64,000 nt of DNA from Rapana venosa (GCA_028751875.1 CM054151.1:44170919-44234918); one strand, 5' to 3'. Positions 1 through 11,044 are shown, counted from the first letter of the stretch. Notes: generated by a model from the sequence alone, not told the origin. Made by a program: numbers and translations.

Positions 1-3
1 TCT

Positions 4-365
4 CACAGCTTTCTCTTTCTTCACACTTGGCCTGTGCCATATTTCCTCACAGCTTTCTCTGTCTTCACACTTGGCCTGTGCCATATTTCCTCACAGCTTT
101 CTCTTTCTTCACACTTGGCCTGTGCCATATTTCTCACAGCTTTCTCTTTCTTCACACTTGGCATGTGCCATATTTCCTCACAGCTTTCTCTTTCTTCACA
201 CTTGGCATGTGCCATATTTCCTCACAGCTTTCTCTTTCTTCACACTTGGCATGTGCCATATTTCCTCACAGCTTTCTCTTTCTTCACACTTGGCCTGTGC
301 CATATTTCCTCACAGCTTTCTCTTTCTTCACACTTGGCATGTGCCATATTTCCTCACAGCTGTCT
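4..365. repeat. 44-bp minisatellite, about 8 copies
   Basis: A tandem array of a 44-bp unit that begins CACAGCTTTCTCTTTCTTCA and continues with CACTTGGC(C/A)TGTGCCATATTTCCT. Copies are nearly identical, alternate between TGGCCTG and TGGCATG, and one (near 135) lacks a base. The last copy decays at about 361-385. Because 44 is not a multiple of three, all three forward frames stay open across the array. None of those open frames looks like a gene. Confidence 0.95.
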
Positions 366-399
366 TCGTTGTTCTCATTTGGCCTGATCCAGGGATAAA

Positions 400-1156
400 C
401 TAGGCACGAAAGGTAAAAATACTTTTAAATGTCCATAATGAAAACAGAACATAAATGTTGGTCATCTTATCACCACAAGCACAGTTTACACCTTTTGAGT
501 ATTTTGTTCTGAAAGCATTTAGTTTAATAAATCTGTACTTAATGGATAACACATTTCTGCAATTATACCAACGAGAAACTTTGTTAGAAATTAGAGCATT
601 TTGAATTTTTTTTTTTTATTGTATTACCTGTATAGCTATCATAAAGACAATAGTCAGAATCGCTGATCTTTTTCTCAAAGGCAAGCATTGTGTTGCAAGC
701 TGTGTCCTCTCATGCAGAGATAAGGCAACATTTATTTCACAAGAATTGTTTCTATACTTCTTTCCATATTTTGTCAACTTTTCCATTAAAATAGATTTTG
801 GTGTGTGGGGGAACCCAACAGAAAGTAACATTACTGCCTCTTTATGAAAAAAAATAAAGTACACCAGATGCCTGATTTCACCACTTTATAAAGTCTTTTC
901 TTACTATAAGCACATAATTGTTTTAAGTATGTAAAACTTATTTAGAATCAACACACACAAGAATGTTGAATTTTTTTTTTTTTTTTTAGGAAAGTGAAGT
1001 ACAAAGTAGTATCAACAATATACCAGTTAGCTCAGCTGTAAAATATATTTATTTTCCCCCAGGTTGAAAGATTTCTCTACTTGTAATTCCTTTTACTTGT
1101 GTGTGTGCACGCATAAAGTACATGTTTGTATGAGCTTGTCTGTTCAATGTGTGTAC
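400..1156. other. no gene recognised; probable intron or intergenic DNA
   Basis: Ordinary-composition, AT-rich sequence between the minisatellite and the GT microsatellite. It has poly-T runs near 607 and 970. I see no protein family signature on either strand. Given the annexin exon just downstream on the + strand, intron is a reasonable reading, but the sequence does not prove it. Confidence 0.4.
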
Positions 1157-1167
1157 ATGCATACTGG

Positions 1168-1169
<2 letters not shown>

Positions 1170-1215
<46 letters not shown>

Positions 1216-1218
1216 CGT
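1170..1218. repeat. (GT)n microsatellite
   Basis: An almost perfect GT dinucleotide run ending in GCGCGCGCG. It lies about 70 bases upstream of the annexin exon acceptor, in the presumed intron. The open frames over it are artefacts of the repeat. Confidence 0.95.
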
Positions 1219-1288
1219 GCACTGGGCAGCATGTAGGGTTGGTGGTGAATTGTCCTGATGATGGAGGCTGGCACTGTGGTGTGGGCAG

Positions 1289-1383
1289 GCACGGATGAGG
1301 ATGCTGTGCTGCAGATTCTGGGCAACCACTCCAATGAGCAGAGACATGAGATTGCTGAAGCTTTCAAGGTGGCTTATGGCAAG
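1289..1383 (+). CDS. annexin-repeat exon (partial gene)
   Basis: Annexins are cytosolic proteins that bind acidic phospholipid membranes in a calcium-dependent way through four repeats of about 70 residues. This exon encodes the start of one repeat. The signature GTDEDAVLQIL is followed by an NEQRHEI helix and AFKVAYGK, which is the helix A-B-C pattern of the family. I place the acceptor at GGGCAG|GC (1287-1288) because it gives an exon of exactly 95 bp beginning in phase 1. As I recall, a 95-bp exon in the first repeat is conserved in animal annexin genes. The donor is AAG|GTAAGA at 1384. Upstream of the acceptor the frame meets a TGA at 1246, which agrees with intron there. The neighbouring annexin exons are not clearly found: one weak candidate lies at 10958-11040, and the gap at 5688-6187 could hide others. 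The paralogue cannot be decided from one exon. Confidence 0.85.
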
Positions 1384-1497
1384 GTAAGACTCTACCCTCA
1401 GGTAACAAGGTAAGATGTTACCCTCAGGTAACGGCAAGGTAAGACTTTACCCTTAGGTAATGGCGAGGTAAGACTTAACTGTACTCTCAGGTAACCT
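1378..1497 (+). repeat. fourfold tandem duplication of the annexin 5' splice site
   Basis: Four imperfect units of 26-34 bp follow one another. Each starts (G)GCAAGGTAAGA or close to it and ends CTCAGGTAAC, TTAGGTAAT or similar. The last codons of the annexin exon and its donor are therefore copied downstream, giving donor-like GTs at about 1384, 1410, 1439 and 1468. Each unit also carries a short pyrimidine stretch followed by AG|GTAA, an acceptor fused to a donor. The functional donor is presumed to be the first. Confidence 0.8.
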
Positions 1498-1559
1498 CAA
1501 GACCTCAAATTGAGAAAGCTGAAGGAAAGGCAAGACAGAAATTTACATTTCCTTGGAAC

Positions 1560-2475
1560 CTAGCGGGAAGCAATTGAAGCGCCAATGAGAGGATTCTCAA
1601 AACAGTGTGTTGCACAGGAACTGTAAGGCCCCACTTGGAACACGCTGCTGCTCCAGCTTGGGCAACGGCAGCAGAATGCCACCAGAAAGTTCTGAATAAA
1701 GTACAGAACCAAGCTCTCAGGAGCTCATCTTGGGTACTATGAGATCCACCCCCATCACACCTATGGTACAGCTGACTGGCATCCAACCACTCAGTACTCG
1801 GCGAGACACCAAGACTAGTGCAGACAGAGAAAATACAAGTGTCTCCTGCAACATGCTATGCACCAGATTATGGAGAAGCCAACAAGAAGCAGGATAAACA
1901 CAAGAGTTTCGTCCACCATAGCCGTGCACTTAGACAACACCAGCTGAACAGTCTACCTGTCCATTCTGTTCCATGGGACCCAGCCACTCTACCAAGACCC
2001 TGGGAAGTCAACCACAGGGAGCCTGAGATCATCCACACCACTGTCCAGTATGTGGCTCCAAAAGGAATTCAGTGTGACACCAGTAAGAAGGCAAGTGTGG
2101 ATTCATGTCTACAGAGACAGATCAGCTACAGATGCTGTCTCCAACGGAGGAGCAGGAGTGCTGGCCAAGTACCCATCTGCAGAAGTGGAAACAGCAAACA
2201 TCCCAACAGGGACACACTGCACTGACTACCGTGCAGAAACCCAAGCCCCGAAACAAGGTGCCACCATGGTCAGACACTCTGAAGATGAATGCCAGCAAGA
2301 GGTTTTATTTACCAATGCCCTGTCAGTCCTACAAGCCCTCTCCGCAGATAAAGAAACAGATCTCCAGCAGGAACCACAGTTCCTCAGTAAACAAATGTGT
2401 AATGCTGCAATGGATCCCTGCTGACTGTGGTATACCTGGCAACCAAACAGGCTGATGAGTTTACCTAACAGGGAG
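1560..2475 (+). mobile_element. non-LTR retrotransposon 3' region with RNase H domain (degenerate)
   Basis: This is the end of a Jockey/I-like ORF2 protein, broken by stops and frameshifts. Around 1620-1730 the frame reads a reverse transcriptase C-terminal signature, VRPHLE followed by AWATAA and NKVQNQALR. From about 2085 to 2460 a retroelement RNase H domain is readable. It contains an IHVYRDRSATDA strand, GTHCTDYRAE, LSVLQAL and LQWIPADCGIPGN. The canonical motifs in this family read YTDGSAT and PAHCGIPGN, so the first catalytic block (DG to DR) and the late histidine (H to D) are both altered, which suggests a dead copy. It lies on the same strand as the annexin exon, presumably in the intron after it. 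No intact 5' part or target-site duplication is visible. Confidence 0.8.
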
Positions 2476-2561
2476 CACAGAAAGAACAGTGTTCTTCTTA
2501 TCAGTTAATGTCCATTCACTACAGGTGATTAGACAAATTCATATTCATGTTAAGAATGTAA

Positions 2562-2720
2562 TCCCCCCACAAAAAAACACACAACCCAACAACAACAACA
2601 ACAAAACCCAAAACAAACAAACAAACAAAACCACCACCCCCAAAAAAAGCAATCCCCCCCTCTCCCCCCCCAACCACCCCCCCCCCTTCCCCAACAAAAA
2701 CCCCCAACAAATAAACAACA
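2562..2720. repeat. A/C-rich low-complexity tract
   Basis: Runs of A and C with short AAC and CAAA microsatellites and poly-C blocks, directly after the RNase H-bearing retroelement. It may be the degenerate 3' tail of that element. The frames through it encode only Asn/Pro/Lys-rich or, on the other strand, Gly/Val/Phe-rich nonsense. Confidence 0.7.
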
Positions 2721-3068
2721 AAAGTTGGATGAGTGGGGAGGATGGAAAGGTGAAGAAAACAGCGAATGTTGAGAAGTTCAAGAGATTTGATTTACAGTAA
2801 CTCTGCTAAGGGTGACTTGCAAATACTTTCTGCAACTGATTCTAGGACATGCAACTCGGAATCATACAGAACACTTTGGATATTTCCCTAGTTTTTTTCA
2901 CTGAAATCTATTCCTTTTCTTTTATACAGGTACTGAGCACAGGGCAATTAGACAATAGATGATGGACTGATATAATTAATAGCAGAACTAGTGCAGATAA
3001 TATTTTTGGAATATTTAGTTTTCCAAGTATTCAGATGTTGTTTATGAATTATGGTTTCTATATTTCGT
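2721..3068. other. no feature recognised
   Basis: Unique-looking AT-rich sequence between two retroelement fragments. No coding signature was seen on either strand. Probably intron or intergenic. Confidence 0.4.
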
Positions 3069-3072
3069 GGGC

Positions 3073-3092
3073 AACTCACTCACTCACTCAGT
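3073..3092 (-). repeat. (GAGT)n 3' tail of the RTE-like element
   Basis: The plus strand reads ACTCACTCACTCACTCAG. It directly follows the last coding block of the retrotransposon on its coding strand, so it is best read as the element's microsatellite 3' end. Confidence 0.65.
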
Positions 3093-5485
3093 CCCATGTC
3101 CCAAAGGACGTAGGGGGGACATGAGAGAAGACGCAACAGAGATCTTTTTCCATGCTTCACGATCCTGTGTGGCTAGTAGAAGGTGTTGCAGGGGTTGGGC
3201 GGTCCAGTCTTTGATGTTGTCAACTCATGATTACTTTTGGCGGCCTCTTCTTCTCTTGCCTTCAACCATTCCCTGCAAGATGGTTTTTGCTAAGGTGTTG
3301 TGTCTTGTAGTGTGACCAAATCACATCAGTTTTCTCCTCTTTATGGTGGAGAGCAGAGGTTCTTGGGGGCCCACACGTTTTTTTATTTCTTCTTTCACAT
3401 AGTTGTTGGTCTTGTGTTCTTTGTATGATATTTTGAGGAGCCTTCTGTGGCACTTGTTCTCGAATGCTTGGATTTCCTCTCTAGCTCTGCTGACAGAGTC
3501 CATGATTCACAGCCATATAGGAGGATAGATATCACGAGGGATTTGTAGAGGTGATATTTGGTGCAGAAGCTGATGTTGTTGCTTCTGATGATCCTCTCGA
3601 GTTTGACTAGAGCAGATGTTGCTGTTGCAATGCGAGCTTTCACTTCATTGTTTGATGTGCCATCTTTTGTTAGGATGGAGCCTAAGTATTTGAAAAGGCT
3701 CACCACTTCCAGTATTTCTCCATTCATCTTTATTTCCGTGCTGTCATTACTTGCGCTGTTGACCATGATCTTTGATTTCTCTACTGACCTCCATGCCGTA
3801 TGCGCTCGCTCGATCTGATAGACTATCTGTGAGGTTTTGCAGTTCGTGTTTGCTGCCGCCCATGAGGTCAATGTCATCTGCAAATATGAGGTTTCAAAGG
3901 GGTCTTCCACCAATGGAGATGGAAGTGTGGTGGATTTGCAGTGTCTCTGTCATGATGTTTTCGAGGAAGAGGTTGAAGAGTACAGTGTGAGAGAGAAGGA
4001 GCCCTGACAGATTTCCCCAACCGTGGTCTTGAAGAACTCGCCCATGTGATTGTTCATGAAAACTGCACTTCTTGCGTTCTCGTACAGTGCCTTGATGACT
4101 TCAATGAGGCAGTTGTCATGTTGAAGTGCCTGAGTCTTTGCCAGAGGCGCTCATATGCCATACCCGTCAAAGGCCTTTTTGAAGTCTATGAAGTTGTGAT
4201 ACAAGTCTTTTTTGGTGTTGGAGATTGTTTCTCTATCAGAATTCTCAGATTGAAAAATTTGTTCCATTGTGCTGCGATTTTGGTCTAAAGCCGGCTTGTT
4301 CTTCTGCCAGGAGTTTTTCCACTTGGTTTTTCAGTCTGTTGAGGACTACCCGCAGCATGATCTTGCTAGGATGGCTTATGAGACTGATGGTTTCTGTAGT
4401 TCTGGCCATTGCTTAGGTTTCCTTTCTTTGGTAGGGGTATTACAAGAGACTGTGTCCATTCTTCTGGCCATTCTATGGTGTCGTGAATCTTCTGACAAAG
4501 TTCTGTGAATCGCCTTGCTGTTTCATTCCCTCCATTTTTTTATGAGTTTAGCTGGGATGTTAACGATTCCAGGGGACTTTCCCTTCTTCAATTGTTTAAT
4601 AGCTGTGTCTACTTCACACCTTAGTATTGGTGGGTCTTTATCTTGGTGTTCAGGGGGTTTGTCAGAAACTATGTTGGTATCTGGGCGTAGTGGGTAGTTA
4701 TACAATCCCTCACAGTATTCGTCCAGCGTTGGAGGATGGCATTGCTTTCCGTTAAAAGATTTCCTTCTTTGTCTTCAATAACAGAGGCTTTAGGCTGTGT
4801 GGTTTTCGTTAGTGATTTCAGAGTGTCGTAAGCTGTTTTGCTGTTTCCCTTGGCCATTCCAGCTTCGATGCTGTGGCATTGTTCTTCTATCCACGCTTCT
4901 TTGGCTTCCCTCATCTTTTTTCCTCCTCTCTGTGGCTATTCCTGTATTTGTTGTTGGCTTCTTGAGCTTTGTGAACTTTTGTTTCTTAAGCTCCTCTTCT
5001 TTTGTCGCAGAGGTCAAGAAACTCATTTGTTACCCCAGGGTTGTTTCTTTGTTCTGCTTCTTCCTAATGTTTCTTCTGCTGCTGTCATAGCACTTCTTTT
5101 GATTGTTGGCTAGTGTGTCCACTTATCATTGTCGATGGCTGTGAGTGCGGCGAACTTTCCTCCAATGTTGGCTTGGAAGATCTCAACCACTGTTGGGTCT
5201 TTGAGTTTTTCCAGATCAAATCTTATGCGTGGGTTTTTTGGCTGTTGTTTTGCTTTCAGTTTCAGCTTGATGGTGGTAAGTACAAGGTCGTGGTCACTGC
5301 CAATGTCAGCTCCTGGGAATGTTCTTGTGTTTGCCTTGTTTATGCTGGATTTTAATCTTTGTGGTGACAGAATGTAGTCAATTGATTGTGAATCAGACCA
5401 TTTGGTGAGTGCCAGGTTGATGTTCTAGATGGCTTGTGAGGATGGAGTGTGTTTGCCAGAGTTAGTTTGTGCTACTTTGCGAATT
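3073..5485 (-). mobile_element. RTE-like non-LTR retrotransposon, endonuclease end through reverse transcriptase (degenerate)
   Basis: Read on the minus strand, the right end (about 5480-5100) encodes the end of an apurinic-like endonuclease domain, with QSIDYIL, FPGAD and GSDHDLV. A linker follows (ELKKQKFTKLKKP, REAKEAWIEEQC, KGKSPGI). The reverse transcriptase comes next, ending in the C-terminal block of the family: FKYLGSILTKDGTS, SILLYGCESWTL, and KRRKLM followed by GHTTRHN and KTILQGMVEG. The coding frame is interrupted many times. The element stops at the left in an (ACTC)n run at 3075-3092, which is (GAGT)n on the coding strand. Short microsatellite 3' ends are typical of RTE-type elements. 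The 5' part is missing at about 5490, just before the assembly gap. A related copy lies at 28690-29490. Confidence 0.85.
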
Positions 5486-5687
5486 CCAGCAGCCGGGCAA
5501 CACAGATGATCAAAATGAAGTCTAAAAAACTTTGTGCACACAGAGTTTGCAAGAATTGAAATAATTACAAGTGATGATACACTTATGCCTGCACTATTAA
5601 TTATCATTGTCACTTGCACTGCATTTTGCTAAGGAATCTGTCGGCTCATTCCAGTAGAGATGGTAATGTGAATGATGGCCATCCACA

Positions 5688-6187
5688 NNNNNNNNNNNNN
5701 NNNNNNNNNNNNNNNNNNNNNNNNNNNNNNNNNNNNNNNNNNNNNNNNNNNNNNNNNNNNNNNNNNNNNNNNNNNNNNNNNNNNNNNNNNNNNNNNNNNN
5801 NNNNNNNNNNNNNNNNNNNNNNNNNNNNNNNNNNNNNNNNNNNNNNNNNNNNNNNNNNNNNNNNNNNNNNNNNNNNNNNNNNNNNNNNNNNNNNNNNNNN
5901 NNNNNNNNNNNNNNNNNNNNNNNNNNNNNNNNNNNNNNNNNNNNNNNNNNNNNNNNNNNNNNNNNNNNNNNNNNNNNNNNNNNNNNNNNNNNNNNNNNNN
6001 NNNNNNNNNNNNNNNNNNNNNNNNNNNNNNNNNNNNNNNNNNNNNNNNNNNNNNNNNNNNNNNNNNNNNNNNNNNNNNNNNNNNNNNNNNNNNNNNNNNN
6101 NNNNNNNNNNNNNNNNNNNNNNNNNNNNNNNNNNNNNNNNNNNNNNNNNNNNNNNNNNNNNNNNNNNNNNNNNNNNNNNNNNNNNNN
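5688..6187. other. assembly gap (500 N)
   Basis: Exactly 500 undetermined bases, a conventional fixed-size scaffold gap. The true distance between the flanks is unknown. Sequence to the right (6188 onward) is of very poor quality. Confidence 0.99.
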
Positions 6188-6836
6188 ATTTTTGGGACCT
6201 TTTCCCCCCCAAAAAAATTTTTTTCCCCAAAAAAAAAAATTTAATTTTTTTGGGGGTAAAACCCCCAATTTTGGGAGGGGGAAAAAGGGCCCCAGGAAAA
6301 AGTTTTGGGGGCCCCCGAAAAAAAACCCAAAAAATTTTAAAAAAAAACCCCCAATTTTTATACAATCAAAAAAGTAAAAAAACAGGCCCCTTTTTTTTTG
6401 AAAAAAAATTTTTCATCAACAAAAAAAAAAAGTAAAGGGGTTTATGGAAAAAAAAAATTAAAAAAAAAAAATTTTTTTTAAAAAAAGGTTTTTTTTGGAA
6501 AATTTTAAGAAAAAAAGGTGCCATTTAAAAGGGCCTTTTTTAAAATTAAAAAAAAAAACCCCTAAAAAAAAAAAAACACAAAAACCCGAGGTTTCAGGAA
6601 AAGAAAAATTTTTAAAGTTTTTGGAATGAAAAAAAAGGGGGAAAAAAGCTGGGAAGATAAAAAAAGGGGTTGGAAAAAAAAGGGGAAAAGGGGGAAAAAA
6701 AGGCAAAAAAGGGTTTAAAAAAAAAATGGGGAAAACCCCCCCAAAGGGAGAAAAAAGGAAAAAACAGGGGAATTTTGGTTTAAATAGAAAAGAAAAAAAA
6801 AGTTTAAAAAAATAAAGGGAAAAAAAAAAAAAGGGG

Positions 6837-6892
<56 letters not shown>

Positions 6893-6913
6893 AAAAAAAA
6901 AAAAAATTTTGAA

Positions 6914-6974
<61 letters not shown>

Positions 6975-9900
6975 AAAAAAAAAAAACAAAAAACAAAAAA
7001 AAAAAAATTTTAAAAAACAAGCACCTTAGAAAAAATTTCAAAAAAAAAAAAAATTTATCCCCCCCCCCCAATAAAACCCCCCCCTTTTAAAAAAAAAAAC
7101 CAAAAAAACCCTTTTTTCCCCCCCAAAAAAAAAAATTTTCCCACCACCAAAAAATTTTTTTTCCCCCCCTTTCCCCCCCGGGGCCCCCTAAAAACCACAA
7201 AAAACAATTTTTTTTCCCCCCCCCCCCTAACCCTAATTTTTCCCCCCCCTTCCCCTAAACCCCCCCCCCTTTTCCTCAAATTTCCGGGAACCCCAAAACA
7301 AAATTTTTTTTTAAAAAAAATAAAATTTGGGCCCAAAACCCCAAAAACCCCTTTCCCCCCAAATGATTTTTCAAAGGATTTTTAAAATTGATAAAGGAAA
7401 AGGGTTTAAACGGGGGTCTATAATTTTCAAAATGTTGGGTCAATAAAAACCCTTTTTTGAGTGGGTTAAACTAATTTTTCCCAAGTTTTGAAGTTGGGAA
7501 AAAAGAATTTTGCCCTTTTTCCCGTAAAGCGGGTTCGGTTGGGGTTAATGAACTTTTTTAATAAAAGAGGGGCCTTTTGGCCCGAGAAAAGGAATTTTTT
7601 AAATAGTCAAGTCCTTAAAATTGTTTTGATTTTTTTTATTGTTGGAGAAAGAAAAAAGAAAGCCCAAGAATTGGGGACCCCAAATTCCAGGCAAAAAAGG
7701 AGTTACCCTTTTTTCGGGAACGGAAATTTTAGTAATTGAACAAAAAGGGAAGGGGGCCAAAAAAATTTTTTTGAAGGAAAAGTTCAATGGTTTGGGGAAG
7801 GAAGGCAAATTAAGTTCAAGTAAGGAAAAGGGAAATTTTGAGGGAAAAGAAAAGGATTTATTAAGGTATAAAAAATTTAGGGAATTTCTTTTTTTTTTCT
7901 GGAAAAAAATTGGGAAATGACTTTTTTTTTTTGGAAAAAGGGGGTTTTTTTTTGTTTTTTTTAACAAATTTTTAAACTTGGGTTGGGTGGTTTAAAACAG
8001 GTCAAATTTTAAAATTGTTTGGGCAAGGCCTGTTTTTTGGAAGAGGGTCATGGGGGTGCAGTTTTAAAGAGCGTGGAAAAAGAATTTTTATTTTCTAAAG
8101 GGTTTATTTTTTTAGAGGAATAAAAAGGAAGCAGTTGGGTGGGGAAAATTTTTAATTTAGCCCAATTCCAAGGGGGAAATTTCTTTTTTTCCCATTGGTT
8201 TGGGAAAAAGAAAAAAGAAACCCAGGGAAAAGGGGATCAAAAGTGGGTTAAAAGTTATAATTAAAAGGGAGACAAATTTTGTGAAAAATCGGTATAAAAG
8301 AATTTCCGAGGTGTTGTTTTTTAAGGGAAAGGGTTGGTTAACAAAGAAAAAAGAGTTGGACATGGGGAAAAGAGGTTTCGAAGTGGGTAAAGCAGAAAGA
8401 AAAATTTTTTTTTTCAAAAGGAAAAAGGAAGTTTTTTTGTTTTAAAAGTGTTTGGTTTTTTCCTTTTTTGGAAACCCCCCTTAGGTTCCCGTTTTACAGA
8501 AAAAGGGACGGGCCCAAAATGGGGGGGGTCACAAAACTTGGGGGTCACCCAAAATTGGAAAAATTGATTTTCCACCCCCCGGGGTTTCAATTTGGGTTTA
8601 CTTACATTTGAAAAATTCCCAATTTCAAATGGTTAAAAAATTTAAGGGTCCAATTTCCTTTAAATTTTTAAAAAAAACCAGCTCCTAATTTCTCTGGTTA
8701 AAATGAAACCCAAACGGGGTTAAAACTTACAAGAACCACCCCTCAAGTTTTCCATTTAAAAAATTTAAAAGATGGTTACAAAAAAAAGAAAATTTCACTC
8801 AAAAGACTTTTTCGAATTGTAAGAAAAGGTTGCCAAAAAAATTTAACCCTTCAGGAAGAGTCTTATAAAAAAATGACTTAACCTCCAAAGTTTATGTGTT
8901 CTTTTAAAAACAAACACCCTAATTTCACAAATTTACTTGGGTTAAAATTGAATCACCCCGACAAAGAAAAACTAATTTTTGCCTCTCCTTTAAAAACCAA
9001 GGTTAAAAATTTTTGTAAAAACCCCTTAAAAATTAAAGCCCCTAAAATTTTTGCCCTTTTTACAATTTTAAACGTTTTTATTTCCCAACCCCCAGCAAAT
9101 TTTAATTTTCTTTTGTCCTAAGCAAAAAAATTTTAAAATTTTCACCCTTTTAAATATGCTATTTTCCTAACCAAAACCCCCAAAATGAAGAATAAAAAAA
9201 TTAAAAAAAATTTCCCTTAAATTTCATTAAAAAAAGTTGTTTTTGATTTAAATCAAAATTTTAAAAAAAAAAAGAATCCAAAATTCTTCACAATTTTTCC
9301 CAATTAACACGAAAATGGAAAAAGAAAAGGGGAAAAGGGGGAAGGGGAACCCAAAAAAATTTTAAATAAAAAAAAGTTTAAATTTTTTTAAAAAATTTTC
9401 CCCCTTTTCCCCACAAAAAAAAACGAAAAAAACAATTTTTTTTAAATTTTAAAAAATTAAATTTTACCCAAAAACAAAAAATTTTAAACGAAAAAAAAAA
9501 TAAAGTATTTCCTTTACCCCTTTTCTTATTTTCCAAACCCCACCAGTTAAACCCAAAAAAAGGGGAAAAGAATGCAAATACAAACCCTCTATGCATTAAA
9601 CCCAAAAAAGAAAAGGGGGGGGGTTTAAAAAAACTTTTTAAGGGGTGAAAAAAGTTTTTTTTAAAAACCCCCCCTTTTCCCCCCCCAAAAAAACAACCAA
9701 AAAAAAATTTTTCAAGTTTTATCCAAAACACTCCTAATTTAAAAAAAACTTCAAAATTATTCCCCTCCTTTTTCTTTTTCCCCCCACCTTCATTGGGCCA
9801 AAGAAAAATAAAAAACCTCTTTTAAAACCACAAACAGAACCGGGGGGTTTCCCATTTCCCTTCCTGAGGATCAAAATTTTCCGGGTAGGGAGAACCCCTT

Positions 9901-10640
9901 TTTATAAATCCGGGGGGTTTGGTTTCCTCTTATTCGGAAAAATGCAACCCGGGGGGAAATGTAAACACTTCCGGGTTTTTCTTTTTTTTTTGGGGGAACG
10001 GGAATTTGTTGGTTTAGTTGAAGGGGGGAAATAAGGGGGTTGTAAAAAAACCCCTAAAAATTTATTTGGTGCCCATAAAAAAGGGAAAGGGTTCAGGGGG
10101 AATTTTTTTTATTAGTTTTTTTGGGGGAGTTATTTTTTTCCCAATGATTTGGGGGGGGGTTTTATGGGGGTGGGTGGAAAAGGGGGAAAAAATAAAGTAG
10201 AAAATTGGGGGGGGTTTTATTGAAAAATTTTAAAAGGGTTTTTGGGGGGAAGAAAGGTTAGGATAGGTGGATGTTTTTAAATAGGGGGTTGTTGGGGGGG
10301 GAAATTTAATTAATATAAAGGGTTTTTAAGTTTGGGGAATGGTAAAATTTTGGGGGGGGGATATTTGGAAAATGGGAAAGGGGAAAATTTTGGTAAAAGA
10401 AAAGGGTTTTTTTTGGGAAGTTTTTAAAAAGGGGAAATTTGAAAATGAAAGGGGAAATATGGATATTTAAAATTGGAATTTTATGGAAAATTTGGATAAA
10501 AAATGTTTTAAAAGGGAAAAAATTTTTTTTGGTGAATTTTTTTGGGAATTTGGGTTTGGAAAAATTTTTTAGGGGGGTAAATTTAAAGTAAAAATATATA
10601 GGGAAATTAAAAGTTTTTGGGGATTAATGAAAAGGTTTTA
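6188..10640. other. homopolymer-inflated, unreliable sequence
   Basis: Almost every base belongs to a run of three or more identical bases, which is unlike the flanks and unlike any genuine composition. It holds a run of 52 G (6840-6891) and a run of 53 A (6919-6971). The frames encode only Phe, Lys, Pro and Gly runs. Ordinary sequence returns near 10640-10700. I treat the block as failed consensus or polishing beside the gap and call no genes here. Confidence 0.85.
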
Positions 10641-10957
10641 AAAAGCTAAAAAAATCCCCTTTTAAAGCATCCCGGGCCAAAACTGTGTCAGTAATTTATG
10701 TCAGAAAATTTCCCCAAGCCTCCCAAAAAAAATTTTGGGTTTATTTTGTAAAATGTTGTGTTGAGATTGCCTTCAGCCATGACAAGCTCTTAACATACAG
10801 ACCTGCCTACCCAAGCAAATGAAAAATAGCATTTGATCTGGCCAAAAGTAGTATTTTGACAGCAAAAATAGAATTCACAATCTTTCTTGCTCTCAATGTT
10901 TTTTTTAAAAACATTTTTATTGGGGGTTCCAATTTAGCTTTTTTTTCCTTTTGGCAG

Positions 10958-11040
10958 GGGCTCTGCTTTTATAAAGAAGAGTGTGTTTTCAGAAAAACTT
11001 CCCAACTTCAACTTGAATTTGAGAAAGCGAGTGGTGATGA
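10958..11040 (+). CDS. candidate exon, possibly annexin repeat (tentative)
   Basis: An 83-bp open segment bounded by a strong acceptor (a pyrimidine-rich run ending TTTTGGCAG|G) and a consensus donor (GA|GTGAGT at 11041). One frame ends TSQLQLEFEKASGDE. This resembles the block SFPQLxxxFEEYEKxSG found in annexin repeats, and a one-base shift near 11000 would restore an FPQLQ match. It is on the same strand as the annexin exon at 1289, about 9.6 kb downstream. The match is short and another frame is also open, so this is a suggestion only. Confidence 0.3.
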
Positions 11041-11044
11041 GTGA

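Noticed and set aside
27..403. Three overlapping forward open frames of 110-123 codons
   Set aside because: They are the three frames of one 44-bp tandem repeat and encode the same repeated peptide out of phase.
616..864. 82-codon minus-strand frame in the presumed intron
   Set aside because: Mixed residues but no recognisable family, no splice context and AT-rich composition; compatible with chance.
5597..6435. Frames of up to 273 codons crossing the N gap
   Set aside because: Most of their length is undetermined bases; the rest is homopolymer noise.
6715..7071. Polyproline/polyphenylalanine frame
   Set aside because: Produced by the 52-G and 53-A runs in corrupted sequence.
7226..7236. 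CTAACCCTAA, telomere-like
   Set aside because: Less than two telomeric units inside a homopolymer-inflated region; no array.
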